Source of the DNA: Phycisphaerae bacterium
GTDB taxonomy: Bacteria > Planctomycetota > Phycisphaerae > Sedimentisphaerales > Anaerobacaceae
Direction: 5' to 3'
DNA length: 45,330 bases
Assembly: GCA_017993835.1 (NCBI GenBank)
Contig: JAGOLX010000051.1
Span: 1-45,330, forward strand
Shown: in pieces, positions 36,201-44,057 of the stretch
Layout of the letters: each line of letters starts with the position of its first letter
How positions within the stretch are numbered: position 1 is the stretch's first letter
The notes under the pieces: generated by a model
Seen by the model: the letters and a program-made list of their open reading frames with translations, nothing else
What the model was told of the DNA's origin: nothing
Databases searched by the model: none
Position numbers and translations under genes: made by a program

Positions 36201-36820
36201 CCGATGAACGCCTCTGCGGGGCCGCCCGAGAGAATCCGTCCCGATCTGCCCCGCACGCCGATGACCAGGCCGTCCAGGTAGACCGTCATTCTCCGACCGT
36301 CGTAGGTTCCGGCCACGTGGTGCCACTGACGATCGGTCAGCGAGGCCGGATCGATCGGCGCATCGAGTTCCAGGTAGCCCGTCCCCTCGGTTTGCAGACC
36401 GAGTGCCAGGATGCGACCCTCATTTTGAAACGAGAACAGGATTCGCCGGTCGCCGTCCTCCTTGCGGAAGATCTCGCGATAGCCGGAAAGCTCGACCGGA
36501 GCAACCCAGGCCGAAATCGCAAACCCAGGGAGATTCGCGAACGCCTCGCTCGCCGGAACGCGAACCGCCGAAGGCCCTTCCAGCGCCAGCGCCGATCCGA
36601 GGACGCCGTCTCTCCGCGAGACGTGGCCCCCCACACTGGCCGTCAGCCCCCCGCCGCCCACATCTGCGAATTTCCCCTCCACCAACTCATCGAACGTCCA
36701 GTGCGCCAACAGATTGGGCGAAGGCGAGAGATTCGCCTTGTCCGACTCGGCGGCCTCCAGGCACGACGGCATAACGACGGCAAGTGCGAGAACAACGAGG
36801 TTCGCATGACGGATCCACAT
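33236..36820 (-). CDS. LamG / beta-propeller / HzsA-like dihaem cytochrome protein
   Basis: A 1194-aa exported protein. The ATG at 36820 has GAGGG five bases upstream and gives a signal peptide (LVVLALAVVMPSCLEA); the open frame to 37048 is discarded. An N-terminal LamG domain (~35-225; LLAHWTFDE, WHHVAGTYDGRRMTVYLDG) is followed by a helical segment, then a TolB/PD40-like propeller (~500-900; RPDLSFDAQRVLFCFHP, DDVDPVYLPDDEYIVFASTR). The C-terminal part matches the HzsA-like region related to the alpha subunit of hydrazine synthase. It has two c-type haem motifs: CLGCH (C984-C987-H988) and CARCH (C1035-C1038-H1039). Such homologues are widespread in planctomycetes that do not perform anammox, so hydrazine synthesis should not be assumed; redox activity in the periplasm is likely. 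Confidence 0.88.
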   Translation of the reverse strand: MWIRHANLVVLALAVVMPSCLEAAESDKANLSPSPNLLAHWTFDELVEGKFADVGGGGLTASVGGHVSRRDGVLGSALALEGPSAVRVPASEAFANLPGFAISAWVAPVELSGYREIFRKEDGDRRILFSFQNEGRILALGLQTEGTGYLELDAPIDPASLTDRQWHHVAGTYDGRRMTVYLDGLVIGVRGRSGRILSGGPAEAFIGSSSGTGEHFQGGIDDLRIFRTPLTAGELARLYEDGLSAAAGELGRYRERAQALYQEKATYAETMAATRRSLLAEDGPDVLLRIVQSKLAVGFPDAYSEFLEITGSQPAAYLRARDNSWNLAQARRLMGMVTEYKPLTEGQWARLSEAQRAAWRDVEALEARFARLEAMGQGGTCDADWIEALFDAGRRIVRRPEQHEPVAPYVQPYTPATRDYSADEAEELLKRDWLHQAEGPVTAKRIGQEIAWARHVAARIEREHGVAVDFSRELAELDSLEAKAANVADETLYFAVRRVKRKILFANPVVDFDRVLFVDIPFPQGSEWRHETRHRLGYMAVPGGRLLVLDGLSPAGHLTKLMPVEPLHGTFWRPDLSFDAQRVLFCFHPANEKAFHLYEINIDGSGLRQITGGIYDDVDPVYLPDDEYIVFASTRGHNYVRCMPPTNSFTLTRCDLDGRNMYLISRNNEPDYLPSLMQDGRILYTRWEYTDKPLWRIQSLWTMQPDGAQEATFWGNQTVWPDLLKDARQIPGSHRVMFTGSAHHDWFAGSIGIVDTRRGLNFPHGLTKVTAETQWPESGNGPVDPIESSRYHTSGCYQAYQSPYPLSESDFLVCAEREGKFVLYLMDTDGNRELIYEGTHNILHAIPVKARPKPPVIPSSVQWPTLAERQHPADGVIYSYNVYQNAPAQLRGKARYLRILTMDAKTYSYWYKRPYASTGPVVSMVSSEGVKRILGTVPIEADGSVSFSAPSGKTLYFQLLDDNQRALQTMRSATGVMPGEARGCLGCHEMHSTAPAAVRPAMALSRAPSRITPPPWGDESISYMRFVQPVLDRYCARCHQGDGEARKTLDLTFRGDGLFKEPYVTLLGNPTWGEAYHPPKDPPPGFGFADTILVEAYDTRDPAAYVTPEPMTKLSYRSRLVERVSSGQHHDVRVDEISRLRVIAWVDAMGPYVGDEEIREIDDPQFQGVDWLSIRPQIKNAPVVVRPGPIESGP

Positions 36821-36869
36821 AGTACCCTCTGAAACCGGTCTATCGTCGACATCTGGACACGACGCTACC

Positions 36870-36898
36870 ACCATATCACATTCCGCTGTCACACTCAA
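36870..36898 (-). promoter_or_regulatory. promoter of the HzsA-like gene
   Basis: On the minus strand TTGAGT (36898-36893), 17-bp spacer, TATGGT (36875-36870), giving a leader of ~45 nt before ATG 36820. Confidence 0.42.
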
Positions 36899-37044
36899 TT
36901 GTGTCGCTGCGGGTCGGGACGGGATAGACAGACAGATCAGACGGACAATGCCCTGGACTGCCTGGAGCAGGCGATGGAAACCGCGAAGTCTGTGGGCATC
37001 ATGGGATGCACCAATACGGTGGCGTGTGGCTGGCTCGGCCGAAG

Positions 37045-37854
37045 TCACGGCTGCCGACGAATCACGTAGGACCTCCGCTCCGCCGTAGGCGCGATCTGGA
37101 TTTCCCTGCGAGTCAACGCGCCCCTTGTGATCTCCGCAAACGAGGTCGTGGGAGACACGGCGCTGCGGTTGCTAATCGTCTGGACGACGAACGGAAGAGG
37201 ACTCCAGACCGCCACAAGTCGGTGATCCATCGTCACATCCTCGCGCTTCCCGAACCACTTGCCGCCGATCTTCGCGCCGTAGCCGCTGATATGGCCCTCG
37301 ATCCCCTGTTCCTTGAACAGACTGGCACTGAGGGCGAAATCCCGGTAGCCGATGACAATGCCATGGTTGCCGCGCTCGCCCGCCGGAATCCTGGACACAA
37401 TGGCCTGCAGCCTGCCATCGTCGATAGAGGAAACGTCAATGGAAGCATCGGATACTTCCGTGACCGTCACTTCTGCACGCGTCGTATCGTTCACCTGCCC
37501 CTTGAGATAGCCCAGCCATTCCGCACTCGCAATCGCGGAGTTCTCCAGGAACCTCTTGAAAACCAATTCCAACACGGCCGTCGTTTGGGGCTTCGCGTCA
37601 CTCGTGAGGCAGTGCTCAACCGAAATGACCTCACCGGTGGTCAGTTTCACGACGGCTCCCAGCACGACGGTTGGGTGCATCTTACTGAAACTGTCGGCAA
37701 TCTCGATTTCATTCGCCTGTTTCGTGAACACCGGCAGTTCCGCTGCGACCTCCACAGAGGGCCACTTCTGGACCTGGGCTCTATCGTTCTCTTCTTTCCG
37801 ACACCCGGTGCCCACGAGCAGGAACACGACGGCCCAGCATACTCTCGACTTCAT
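37045..37854 (-). CDS. lipoprotein of unknown function
   Basis: A 269-aa lipoprotein. From ATG 37854 the signal sequence CWAVVFLLVGTGC ends in a lipobox (Cys ~18). The rest is a mixed alpha/beta domain without a family I recognise; notable segments are VVLGAVVKLTTGEVISVEHC, AIVSRIPAGERGNHGIVIGY, ALSASLFKEQGIEGHISGYG and KIGGKWFGKREDVTMDH. The open frame continues to 37998 but without a signal for an earlier start. It is 224 bp upstream of the HzsA-like gene, which has its own promoter, so co-transcription is uncertain. Confidence 0.75.
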   Translation of the reverse strand: MKSRVCWAVVFLLVGTGCRKEENDRAQVQKWPSVEVAAELPVFTKQANEIEIADSFSKMHPTVVLGAVVKLTTGEVISVEHCLTSDAKPQTTAVLELVFKRFLENSAIASAEWLGYLKGQVNDTTRAEVTVTEVSDASIDVSSIDDGRLQAIVSRIPAGERGNHGIVIGYRDFALSASLFKEQGIEGHISGYGAKIGGKWFGKREDVTMDHRLVAVWSPLPFVVQTISNRSAVSPTTSFAEITRGALTRREIQIAPTAERRSYVIRRQP

Positions 37855-38316
37855 GTTTGACCTCTCGTTAGAATAGCGTCTGTCACCAGCGGGAAACACG
37901 CTGTCCCGTCTTTTCAGCGGGCGCGACGCAGATACAAACCTCTCATCGTTCGGGCTGATCCGGCGCTTCCTCGACGCTGCCGTGATGGCTCGCGGCAACT
38001 GCTGCCTGTCTCATGGCACCAAGCAATCCACAATCTGTTTCGACTCTCGTTCGAGCCTGCTGCCCATTCGCTCGCCTCCCGCGACCCCTTTCGCTCATAT
38101 GTTGTGTTCACGCTAGGGACGCCCCATGAGACTGTCAAGTAGGTAAATCCCTTACTGGGGAACCGCATGGGACGTGGACGGAAGCGGGACGCTCGTCCCA
38201 CAGGGAGAAGTGGCTGAACGACATGGGAAAAAGACGCCCACGGGGGATAGGCAACTACCATGACCATGATAGAATAGGGGTGGTGCCCATCGAGCGTTGG
38301 GCACGGAGGTGCTTCG
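37855..38316. other. intergenic region with hairpin before the 514-aa gene
   Basis: No gene supported. TGCCCA and TGGGCA at 38283-38302 form a 6-bp stem with an 8-base loop immediately before the GGAGGTG ribosome-binding site (38304-38310) of the next gene. This could modulate translation. No convincing promoter was found. Confidence 0.3.
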
Positions 38317-39861
38317 ATGCAATCTCCTGATCCGCAAGAAGTGGCCGGTGTCGTCCGGAGGACGGACGGAAGGGGTCTGCTCTGTTCCAGGCGTCCGGCC
38401 GGGCAGCGATTCCTGCAGGTGTGGGCGGTCGGCGCCCTGCTCGTGCTCGCGCTGACCGCGTCGTCCTGGGCCCGAGCGGACTCGGACGACGAGGCGTTCG
38501 TGGACCTCCCCCCCCAGCGCCGCGAGAATCCGATCGACGAGATGACCGCGGCCCTGCGTCGGTACGGTCGGGTCTTCCTCTATGTGGGCCTGGGCTTGTC
38601 GGGCTTGCTCGTCCTGAAGATCGTCGCGCCGGTGCAGGTCTACTACGGATTCCAGGAACGCCGGCTCAAGCGCGCCGTCTGGGGCGTCGACGAACTGCTC
38701 AAGAGAATCCAGAAGGAGGCAGAGGTCACCAGCGAGGCACCCACCAAAGACGACACACAGACGGAGAACGGCCTACTGGCCGGAATGATGGAGATGGCCG
38801 AGTTCGAGCAGGCCGAACAGGTCCCGCCGTACGTGCTCACGGTCAATGACCTCATGCTGGACAACATGGCCGTGACGATCCGAAAGCTCCGCCGCTTCAC
38901 CGACGGCAGCGCAGAGAAGTACCAGGACAACATGTTCGCCGTCCTGCACGGGATCCAGACGATCACCGAGCAGAGCGAGGAGGCGGGCGTGGCCTCGGGC
39001 CTGGCGGTGGACATCCGCGAGTACTTCAAGGACGAGCATCGATACAAGACCTGGCGGAAGGTGCTCGGCCCCTGGGCGAAGAAGGGAGAACACCAGGACA
39101 CCGCGTCCGCCTTCCTCGGATTCATGCGAAGCGCTCGCGAAGGGCGGGCCGTCGCTCGCGCCAAGCCCCCTACCGTCTCGCTGGGCGACACCGCGGTCAC
39201 GAAGGCGCTGGATGTGCCGGACATCCCGGAGAGTTTGAATGAGGACACCCTGCCGGCGGTCCAGAAGGCGGCTGCCGAGGAGGCCCGCAACCTCTGTGCC
39301 CTTGTACAGACGGACACACCGGCCAAGAAGGCCGACGCCTGGCAGTTCGATCTCGTCCGCAGACAACAGCAGATCCACACGCGAGAGGCGGCCCAGCAGA
39401 TGCTCACCGTCTTTCTCAGTTGCGAGCGAAAGGCCTTGCAGGAGATCACGAAAGTCAAGATGTTGCCCTGCCGAACGTGGGGACACGTGCTGCACCTGCT
39501 GGGCGTCGAGGACACCGGGCAATTGCAGAAACGCGCGGAATCCGCCCTGCTCTCGACACAGGAGATCATCCTCCTGGAGAAGGCGTTCTTGCAGACCTTT
39601 GCCAAGCGGGAACTACTCGAGCGGCTCTACAGCCAAGGCCAGGCCGCGGGCCATAAACACGATCCCTCGGTCGCGGCGGCCTCGGTCGACCTGATGATCG
39701 ACACGCACGTCCCGGAGATTCGGCGGGAGGCGCTGGCGGTGCTGCGATTGTCACACCGGACGGAGCCTGGGCGACTGGACGCTGCGACAGACGCCCTCAA
39801 CGAGGAGGAAACGCCGCAGAACCACCAGGTCCGGAAATTGATCGAGCATTATATGAAATAA
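38317..39861 (+). CDS. membrane protein of unknown function
   Basis: A 514-aa protein from ATG 38317, with GGAGGTG six bases upstream. A hydrophobic segment at ~33-52 (FLQVWAVGALLVLALTASSW) may be a signal or first transmembrane helix, and a second at ~88-110 (FLYVGLGLSGLLVLKIVAPV). The remaining ~400 residues are charged, Ala/Gln/Glu-rich and helical, with long amphipathic stretches (AAQQMLTVFLSCERKALQEI) and a C-terminal helical repeat-like end (DTHVPEIRREALAVLRL). It resembles no family I can name. The topology suggests a membrane anchor with a large helical cytoplasmic domain. The DUF4097 gene follows 84 bp later. Confidence 0.75.
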   Translation: MQSPDPQEVAGVVRRTDGRGLLCSRRPAGQRFLQVWAVGALLVLALTASSWARADSDDEAFVDLPPQRRENPIDEMTAALRRYGRVFLYVGLGLSGLLVLKIVAPVQVYYGFQERRLKRAVWGVDELLKRIQKEAEVTSEAPTKDDTQTENGLLAGMMEMAEFEQAEQVPPYVLTVNDLMLDNMAVTIRKLRRFTDGSAEKYQDNMFAVLHGIQTITEQSEEAGVASGLAVDIREYFKDEHRYKTWRKVLGPWAKKGEHQDTASAFLGFMRSAREGRAVARAKPPTVSLGDTAVTKALDVPDIPESLNEDTLPAVQKAAAEEARNLCALVQTDTPAKKADAWQFDLVRRQQQIHTREAAQQMLTVFLSCERKALQEITKVKMLPCRTWGHVLHLLGVEDTGQLQKRAESALLSTQEIILLEKAFLQTFAKRELLERLYSQGQAAGHKHDPSVAAASVDLMIDTHVPEIRREALAVLRLSHRTEPGRLDAATDALNEEETPQNHQVRKLIEHYMK

Positions 39862-39945
39862 TCCGTCGCCGGATGCGACTGAGTGCATATGGCGCGCCCG
39901 CGACAGGTATGCGGCTGGCGCCCGAATGACAGGAAGGAAGATACC

Positions 39946-40968
39946 ATGCGATCATCAAGGTCCCTCACACAAGCAATGGCTCTGACTGCTGTGACGCTGT
40001 CCGTCGGGGCATGCCACATCGACATCGGAGATTGGTCGGGGGCTCACTTCGAGCGGACCGTCGAACTCCAACACGCGATGGCGGACGGCTCGACGCTGGC
40101 CGTCGCGACAGCCAGCGGGTCCATCCGGATCGAAGGACAAGAGGTCACCGAAGCGAGAGTCGTCGCCACCATTCGAGGCCAGGCGTCCACCGAGGAGGAG
40201 GCCCGCGAGATCGCGGAGGCGACCGAGATCCGGTTCGAGCCGTCCGGCGACAAGCTCCAGATCAAGGCGGACAGGCCGAAGACGGGTAATCGCCGCTCAG
40301 TGAGCATCAGCTATGCCATCGTCGTACCCCATCGGACGAGCGCCGAGTGCAATAGCGCGTCGGGCAGCGTCGAGATCGTCAACCTGCAGGGCAACGTCCG
40401 AGCGGACAGCGCCAGTGGATCGGTGACCGGATCGGCCCTCCGTGCCGGCAACGTACACCTGAGCGCCGCCAGCGGCAGCGTGCGTCTGTCCGACGCCTCG
40501 GAGCTGGGCTCCTGTGAATTGCAGAGTTGCTCCGGCGGGGCTTCGGCCGAACAGGTGCAGGCGGACCGCGTCCGGATCGGCTCGGCCAGTGGATCCGTCA
40601 GGCTTCGCGAGGTCCGCGCCAGAGAAATCGACCTGCACGCGGCCAGCGGGCGGGTGGACGCCGACCAGATCGATTGCTCCCGCCTCACGGCCGAATCGGC
40701 CAGCGGAAGCGCCTCGGTGGAGTTCTCTCCCTCCGCGCCCGCCGACGTCGTCGCGGATGTCCACTCGGCCTCAGGCAGCGTCACCGTCGTCGCGCCGCCC
40801 GGTTTCGCCGGGCGGGTAGAGATGTCCACGACAAGCGGCTCCATCGACTGCGATCTGCCGCTCCAAGTCCAGGGCCGCATGGACCCCAGACACATCAGCG
40901 GGTCCGTCGGTCAGGGGACCGGCAGCCTGACTCTGCACGCCACCAGCGGCTCGGTTCGCGTGCGATAG
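39946..40968 (+). CDS. DUF4097-type beta-strand repeat lipoprotein
   Basis: A 340-aa exported protein from ATG 39946 (AAGGAAG upstream). The signal sequence ends in LSVGAC, a probable lipobox. The body carries about a dozen ladder repeats centred on (S/A)ASGSV at ~20-residue intervals (SASGSVEI, SASGSVTG, AASGSVRL, SASGSVRL, SASGSVTV, TTSGSIDC, TSGSVRV), typical of the DUF4097 putative adhesin/beta-helix fold. In other bacteria such proteins sit in the envelope, often near stress-signalling genes; the role here is unknown. The final repeats end at the stop with no additional domain. Confidence 0.88.
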   Translation: MRSSRSLTQAMALTAVTLSVGACHIDIGDWSGAHFERTVELQHAMADGSTLAVATASGSIRIEGQEVTEARVVATIRGQASTEEEAREIAEATEIRFEPSGDKLQIKADRPKTGNRRSVSISYAIVVPHRTSAECNSASGSVEIVNLQGNVRADSASGSVTGSALRAGNVHLSAASGSVRLSDASELGSCELQSCSGGASAEQVQADRVRIGSASGSVRLREVRAREIDLHAASGRVDADQIDCSRLTAESASGSASVEFSPSAPADVVADVHSASGSVTVVAPPGFAGRVEMSTTSGSIDCDLPLQVQGRMDPRHISGSVGQGTGSLTLHATSGSVRVR

Positions 40969-41104
40969 GGCAAGCCGCCCGGCTCCACACATCCCGTTGC
41001 CCTGTGCCCCCAGGCATTTTCCGTTGCCTTCCCGACCGGCGGATTCATAATGGAACCGATTGAGACAGTGGACGTGCGCAAGAAAGACAGGGGATCGTGA
41101 AGTG

Positions 41105-41539
41105 ATGAGCAAGGGATTGCCGGGATTCTACATAACGCTGACCGCCGGGGGTGTCTGGGCATTGCTGTGGCTGGGCGGGTGCGGACTCCGCCAGGCGTCG
41201 AGCCTGCAGAGCGAAACGCATATCGTCTATTCTTTCGAGGTCGAGGCCGACTACGCGACCGTCTACGAGCGGATCGCCCGCAGGGCCAGACAACGGTATG
41301 TGCCGATGGGCCCGCCGCGACATCAGCCCGGCGTGAGTGCTGAACTGTTCCCCGACAACCAGACCGGCGACGTGACCCTCTGGGACGGCGGCGGGGTCGC
41401 GATCCGCTATCGCCTGAGCGCCCGAATCCAGGGGATCGACTCGTCCCACACACAGGTCACCCTCTACGCCGCAGGCAAGAGCGACCGGCGGGAGGCCCGA
41501 CTGTGGGCCGTCTGGGCCGCGACGCCGCCGCAGGACTGA
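41105..41539 (+). CDS. small lipoprotein of unknown function
   Basis: A 144-aa lipoprotein from ATG 41105 with lipobox LWLGGC (Cys ~26). The mature part has SFEVEADYATVYERIARRAR and GVAIRYRLSARIQGIDSSHT, compatible with a small alpha/beta domain that handles a ligand or assembles in the envelope. I cannot place it in a family. It is convergent with the next lipoprotein gene, 6 bp between stops. The ribosome-binding site is weak. Confidence 0.7.
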   Translation: MSKGLPGFYITLTAGGVWALLWLGGCGLRQASSLQSETHIVYSFEVEADYATVYERIARRARQRYVPMGPPRHQPGVSAELFPDNQTGDVTLWDGGGVAIRYRLSARIQGIDSSHTQVTLYAAGKSDRREARLWAVWAATPPQD

Positions 41540-41545
41540 CGGATT

Positions 41546-42310
41546 TCACCACGCGCCGACCCGCTTGGTCCCGAAGGCGGGCGCAGGCATCTCCCTCGTG
41601 CGGGTCCTCCGCTGCAAGGCGGTCGCATCCTGCTCTCGATGGCTGCCCTCGCGGACGTCGACAGGTGGAACGACGACCTCGGTGCCGGGCGCGGGTTCCA
41701 CACGAACCGTCACGATGCCGCCGTTGGCGTCCCAAGTCTGGGGGTTCACCGCGTGTACGTGAATGCCGATCAGCCGAATCTTGCCGGTGTGCATGGGGGT
41801 CGTCGCAATCCCGGTGGCCCGGTCTGCCGACAGGTCGAGCACGATGGGCTCACAGGCGGAGTGCCGCCCGTCGCCGGCGGGACCGATAACGGCGCCCACC
41901 GCAATCTCCGGCGGGGTATTCACGTCTCTTCGCACGTTGACGGAGATCAGGGAGAACTTCAGGGCAAACGCCTCATATCTTCCGACGTCCAATCCCACCA
42001 GGGCCCGTCGTCCGGCCGCTCCGGACGAGGTGTGATCGATGGAACAGACCCTCGGGCTGTTGCCGGGGAAACGGATGTCCAACTCGACGCCCGTCCCGAC
42101 CAGCCGCTTGTCCAGGATCATCGAGCGTTCCACCAGCCTGCCGTTCCAGTCCAGAGCCATCAACTGCTCCGCCGACAGCGTCATCGTGGTGGATTTCGGG
42201 GCCGGCGTGGTTCGCTCGACGGCCGCCGGTTCGCGACGCTCATTCTGCGTACAGCCCACAACCGCCAGAAACACCGGCAATAAGGTCAAGACCAGCCAAT
42301 TCTTCTGCAT
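41546..42310 (-). CDS. lipoprotein of unknown function
   Basis: A 254-aa lipoprotein from ATG 42310 with AAAGGAG eight bases upstream and lipobox LAVVGC (Cys 20). After a Pro/Thr-rich linker, the mature part is a beta-rich domain (TMTLSAEQLMALDWNGRLVE, IRFPGNSPRVCSIDHTSSGA, LVGLDVGRYEAFALKFSLIS, KIRLIGIHVHAVNPQTWDAN) reminiscent of carbohydrate-binding beta-sandwiches seen in planctomycete lipoproteins. No catalytic motif is seen. Possibly a surface binding protein; family not recognised. Confidence 0.75.
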   Translation of the reverse strand: MQKNWLVLTLLPVFLAVVGCTQNERREPAAVERTTPAPKSTTMTLSAEQLMALDWNGRLVERSMILDKRLVGTGVELDIRFPGNSPRVCSIDHTSSGAAGRRALVGLDVGRYEAFALKFSLISVNVRRDVNTPPEIAVGAVIGPAGDGRHSACEPIVLDLSADRATGIATTPMHTGKIRLIGIHVHAVNPQTWDANGGIVTVRVEPAPGTEVVVPPVDVREGSHREQDATALQRRTRTREMPAPAFGTKRVGAW

Positions 42311-42430
42311 CCTGGTACTCCTTTACCTCGACAACATCACAGCCATGTTATCGCGAGCCCGCGCCGTGTCAACCGCCGATCTCCGTGACCGCAGGGCGAA
42401 CGCAACGTCGTTTCAGAGGACTGCCGGGAA

Positions 42431-42508
42431 TGTCGTTGCGAGCGAAGCGAAGCAAGCTCCCACGCCGGGAATTGAGATTGCTTCGTCGCGATGCTCCTCG
42501 CAATGACA
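42431..42508. repeat. palindromic GCGAAGCAA-type dispersed repeat
   Basis: TGTCGTTGCGAGCGAAGCGA (42431-42450) and, inverted, GATTGCTTCGTCGCGATGCT plus CCTCGCAATGACA (42476-42508) form an imperfect palindrome. Repeats with the phrase TGCGAGGAGCGAAGCGACGA are common in many bacterial genomes as MITE- or REP-like elements. A run of GATTGATGATGGATGATTGG-type words continues to 42680. Confidence 0.55.
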
Positions 42509-42719
42509 TCCGTGAAGAACCCTCCGCGGGCAACTTCGACACAGCCCGCCAGTCGCTTTCTCTTGACAATTCCGACCGGTTCAGGCAATATGGCGATAGG
42601 AATTGACGATTGATGATGGATGATTGGCGATTGAGAATCCGTGTGCGTCCGTGAAATCCGTGTCTGAAGAGAGACCGTGTCCATTCGTGTCGGCCCGGCC
42701 GCGTGTGGCGGGATACGAT

Positions 42720-44012
42720 ATGACAGGTGCGCACACGCTCCGCTGGCTGTACCACAAGGATAGCAGCGGCTCGGCGGGCAGCGACTGTGTGTGGGTGGAC
42801 TGCGTGGTGTGGACGGGGATGATGCCCGACGCGAATGACTGGAACGAGATCGAGTACGTCTACGACCTGTCCGGCCGGAGGGTCGAGAAGAAGGTCGATG
42901 GCACGACGGAATTGAAGTTCCTCTACGATGGCGACCAGATCATCGCGGAGTACGACGCCAACGATACGCTGCTCCGCAAGTACGTCCACGGCCCGTGCAT
43001 CGACGAGCCGATCTGCCTGATCGAGAGCAGCGGGACCTACGCCGGCACGCAGTACTACCACCACGACGCGTTGGGCAGCGTGGTGGCGATGACGGACTCC
43101 TCCGGCGACATCGTCCAGCTCTACGAATACAGCGTCTACGGCCAGGTGGCCGCCAGCGACGCGAACCACCCCAACCGCTTCATGTTCACAGGCCGGGAGT
43201 TTGACAAGGACACCGGCCTCTACTACTACCGCGCCCGCTACTACCATCCCGAGATCGGGAGGTTGCTCCAGACCGACCCCATCGGCTACGGCGATGGGAT
43301 GAATATGTATAGATACTGCGGGAATGATCCAGTCATCTGCACGGATCCTTCAGGGAAATGGACTGAGCAGATACAGCAGCAGATGAATCAATTCAAAGGG
43401 TTGAAGGATATTGTTGATCATCCCGTTCTTGTGATAGGTATGCAGCGTGGAGGTGAGGTGGTTGTTCACGCGTATCAAATTCAATCGCGAATGGATATGT
43501 ATCGCATGCTGTTTATCTATAATGTGTTTGATGACAATTGGAGCCCCAGGTCCGTGTATGACCAGATTGTATACTTGGATATACAGGGACATGGGTACTC
43601 CGATAAGCAGGGCCATCTCGCTATTGGCAAGGGAGATGACGACGAAAAAGAGGTAACTGGTCGCCTTGGTATTGACACTTCCTTCGAGAGGACGACGTTA
43701 TTAGCGCAGGAACACAGGCTGTTATTGGAGCAAGTCGGGCTTACTACGGACATGTTTTCGTTCGAGACGCTCATGCAGTTCACTTTTGCATCCAATGCCG
43801 TCATAAACTGCGACTTCTGTTATAGCGCGAACGGCGGGCACGAATCAGTCGCGTATGCATTCAAGGAGCTACTGCCTTACGCCACTGTGTATGGATGGAC
43901 TGGGCAGATGTGGGGACTTCCTACGAACGAAGAGTGGACGGAGTGGATTGTGGGGCCCGCTCCATGGCCGGCGTGGCCGTGGGGCTCCAAGCGTGTGAAA
44001 ATCACTCTCTAG
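42720..44012 (+). CDS. 5'-truncated Rhs core with caspase-like C-terminal domain
   Basis: A 430-aa product if started at ATG 42720; the frame is open to 42624 within repeat DNA. Residues ~30-215 are the end of an Rhs/YD shell: YVYDLSGRRVEKKVDG, YYHHDALGSVVAMTDSSG, NRFMFTGREFDKDTGLYYYR and ARYYHPEIGRLLQTDPIGY, ending at the DPSGK junction near 43355. Full Rhs proteins exceed 1000 residues, so most of the gene is missing. The ~210-residue C-terminal domain is visibly more AT-rich. It carries YLDIQGHGYSDKQGHLAIG (H291) and NCDFCYSANGGHESVAYAFK (C367), resembling the His-Gly and DxCxSG motifs of caspase-fold (C14/CHAT) peptidases. This suggests an Rhs-CT toxin cassette. Whether it is expressed is uncertain. 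Confidence 0.75.
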   Translation: MTGAHTLRWLYHKDSSGSAGSDCVWVDCVVWTGMMPDANDWNEIEYVYDLSGRRVEKKVDGTTELKFLYDGDQIIAEYDANDTLLRKYVHGPCIDEPICLIESSGTYAGTQYYHHDALGSVVAMTDSSGDIVQLYEYSVYGQVAASDANHPNRFMFTGREFDKDTGLYYYRARYYHPEIGRLLQTDPIGYGDGMNMYRYCGNDPVICTDPSGKWTEQIQQQMNQFKGLKDIVDHPVLVIGMQRGGEVVVHAYQIQSRMDMYRMLFIYNVFDDNWSPRSVYDQIVYLDIQGHGYSDKQGHLAIGKGDDDEKEVTGRLGIDTSFERTTLLAQEHRLLLEQVGLTTDMFSFETLMQFTFASNAVINCDFCYSANGGHESVAYAFKELLPYATVYGWTGQMWGLPTNEEWTEWIVGPAPWPAWPWGSKRVKITL

Positions 44013-44057
44013 CTGAACATGGATAGCTTGTGTGTGAAATGTTGAGATAGGGCAACA

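Noticed and set aside
33236-36820. True hydrazine synthase / anammox locus
   Set aside because: Only a single HzsA-like fusion is present, without the beta and gamma subunits, and such homologues are common in non-anammox planctomycetes.
33209-36832. 1207-codon plus-strand open frame
   Set aside because: It is the exact antisense of the LamG/HzsA-like gene, which has a signal peptide, haem motifs and a ribosome-binding site. The plus frame has only shadow composition.
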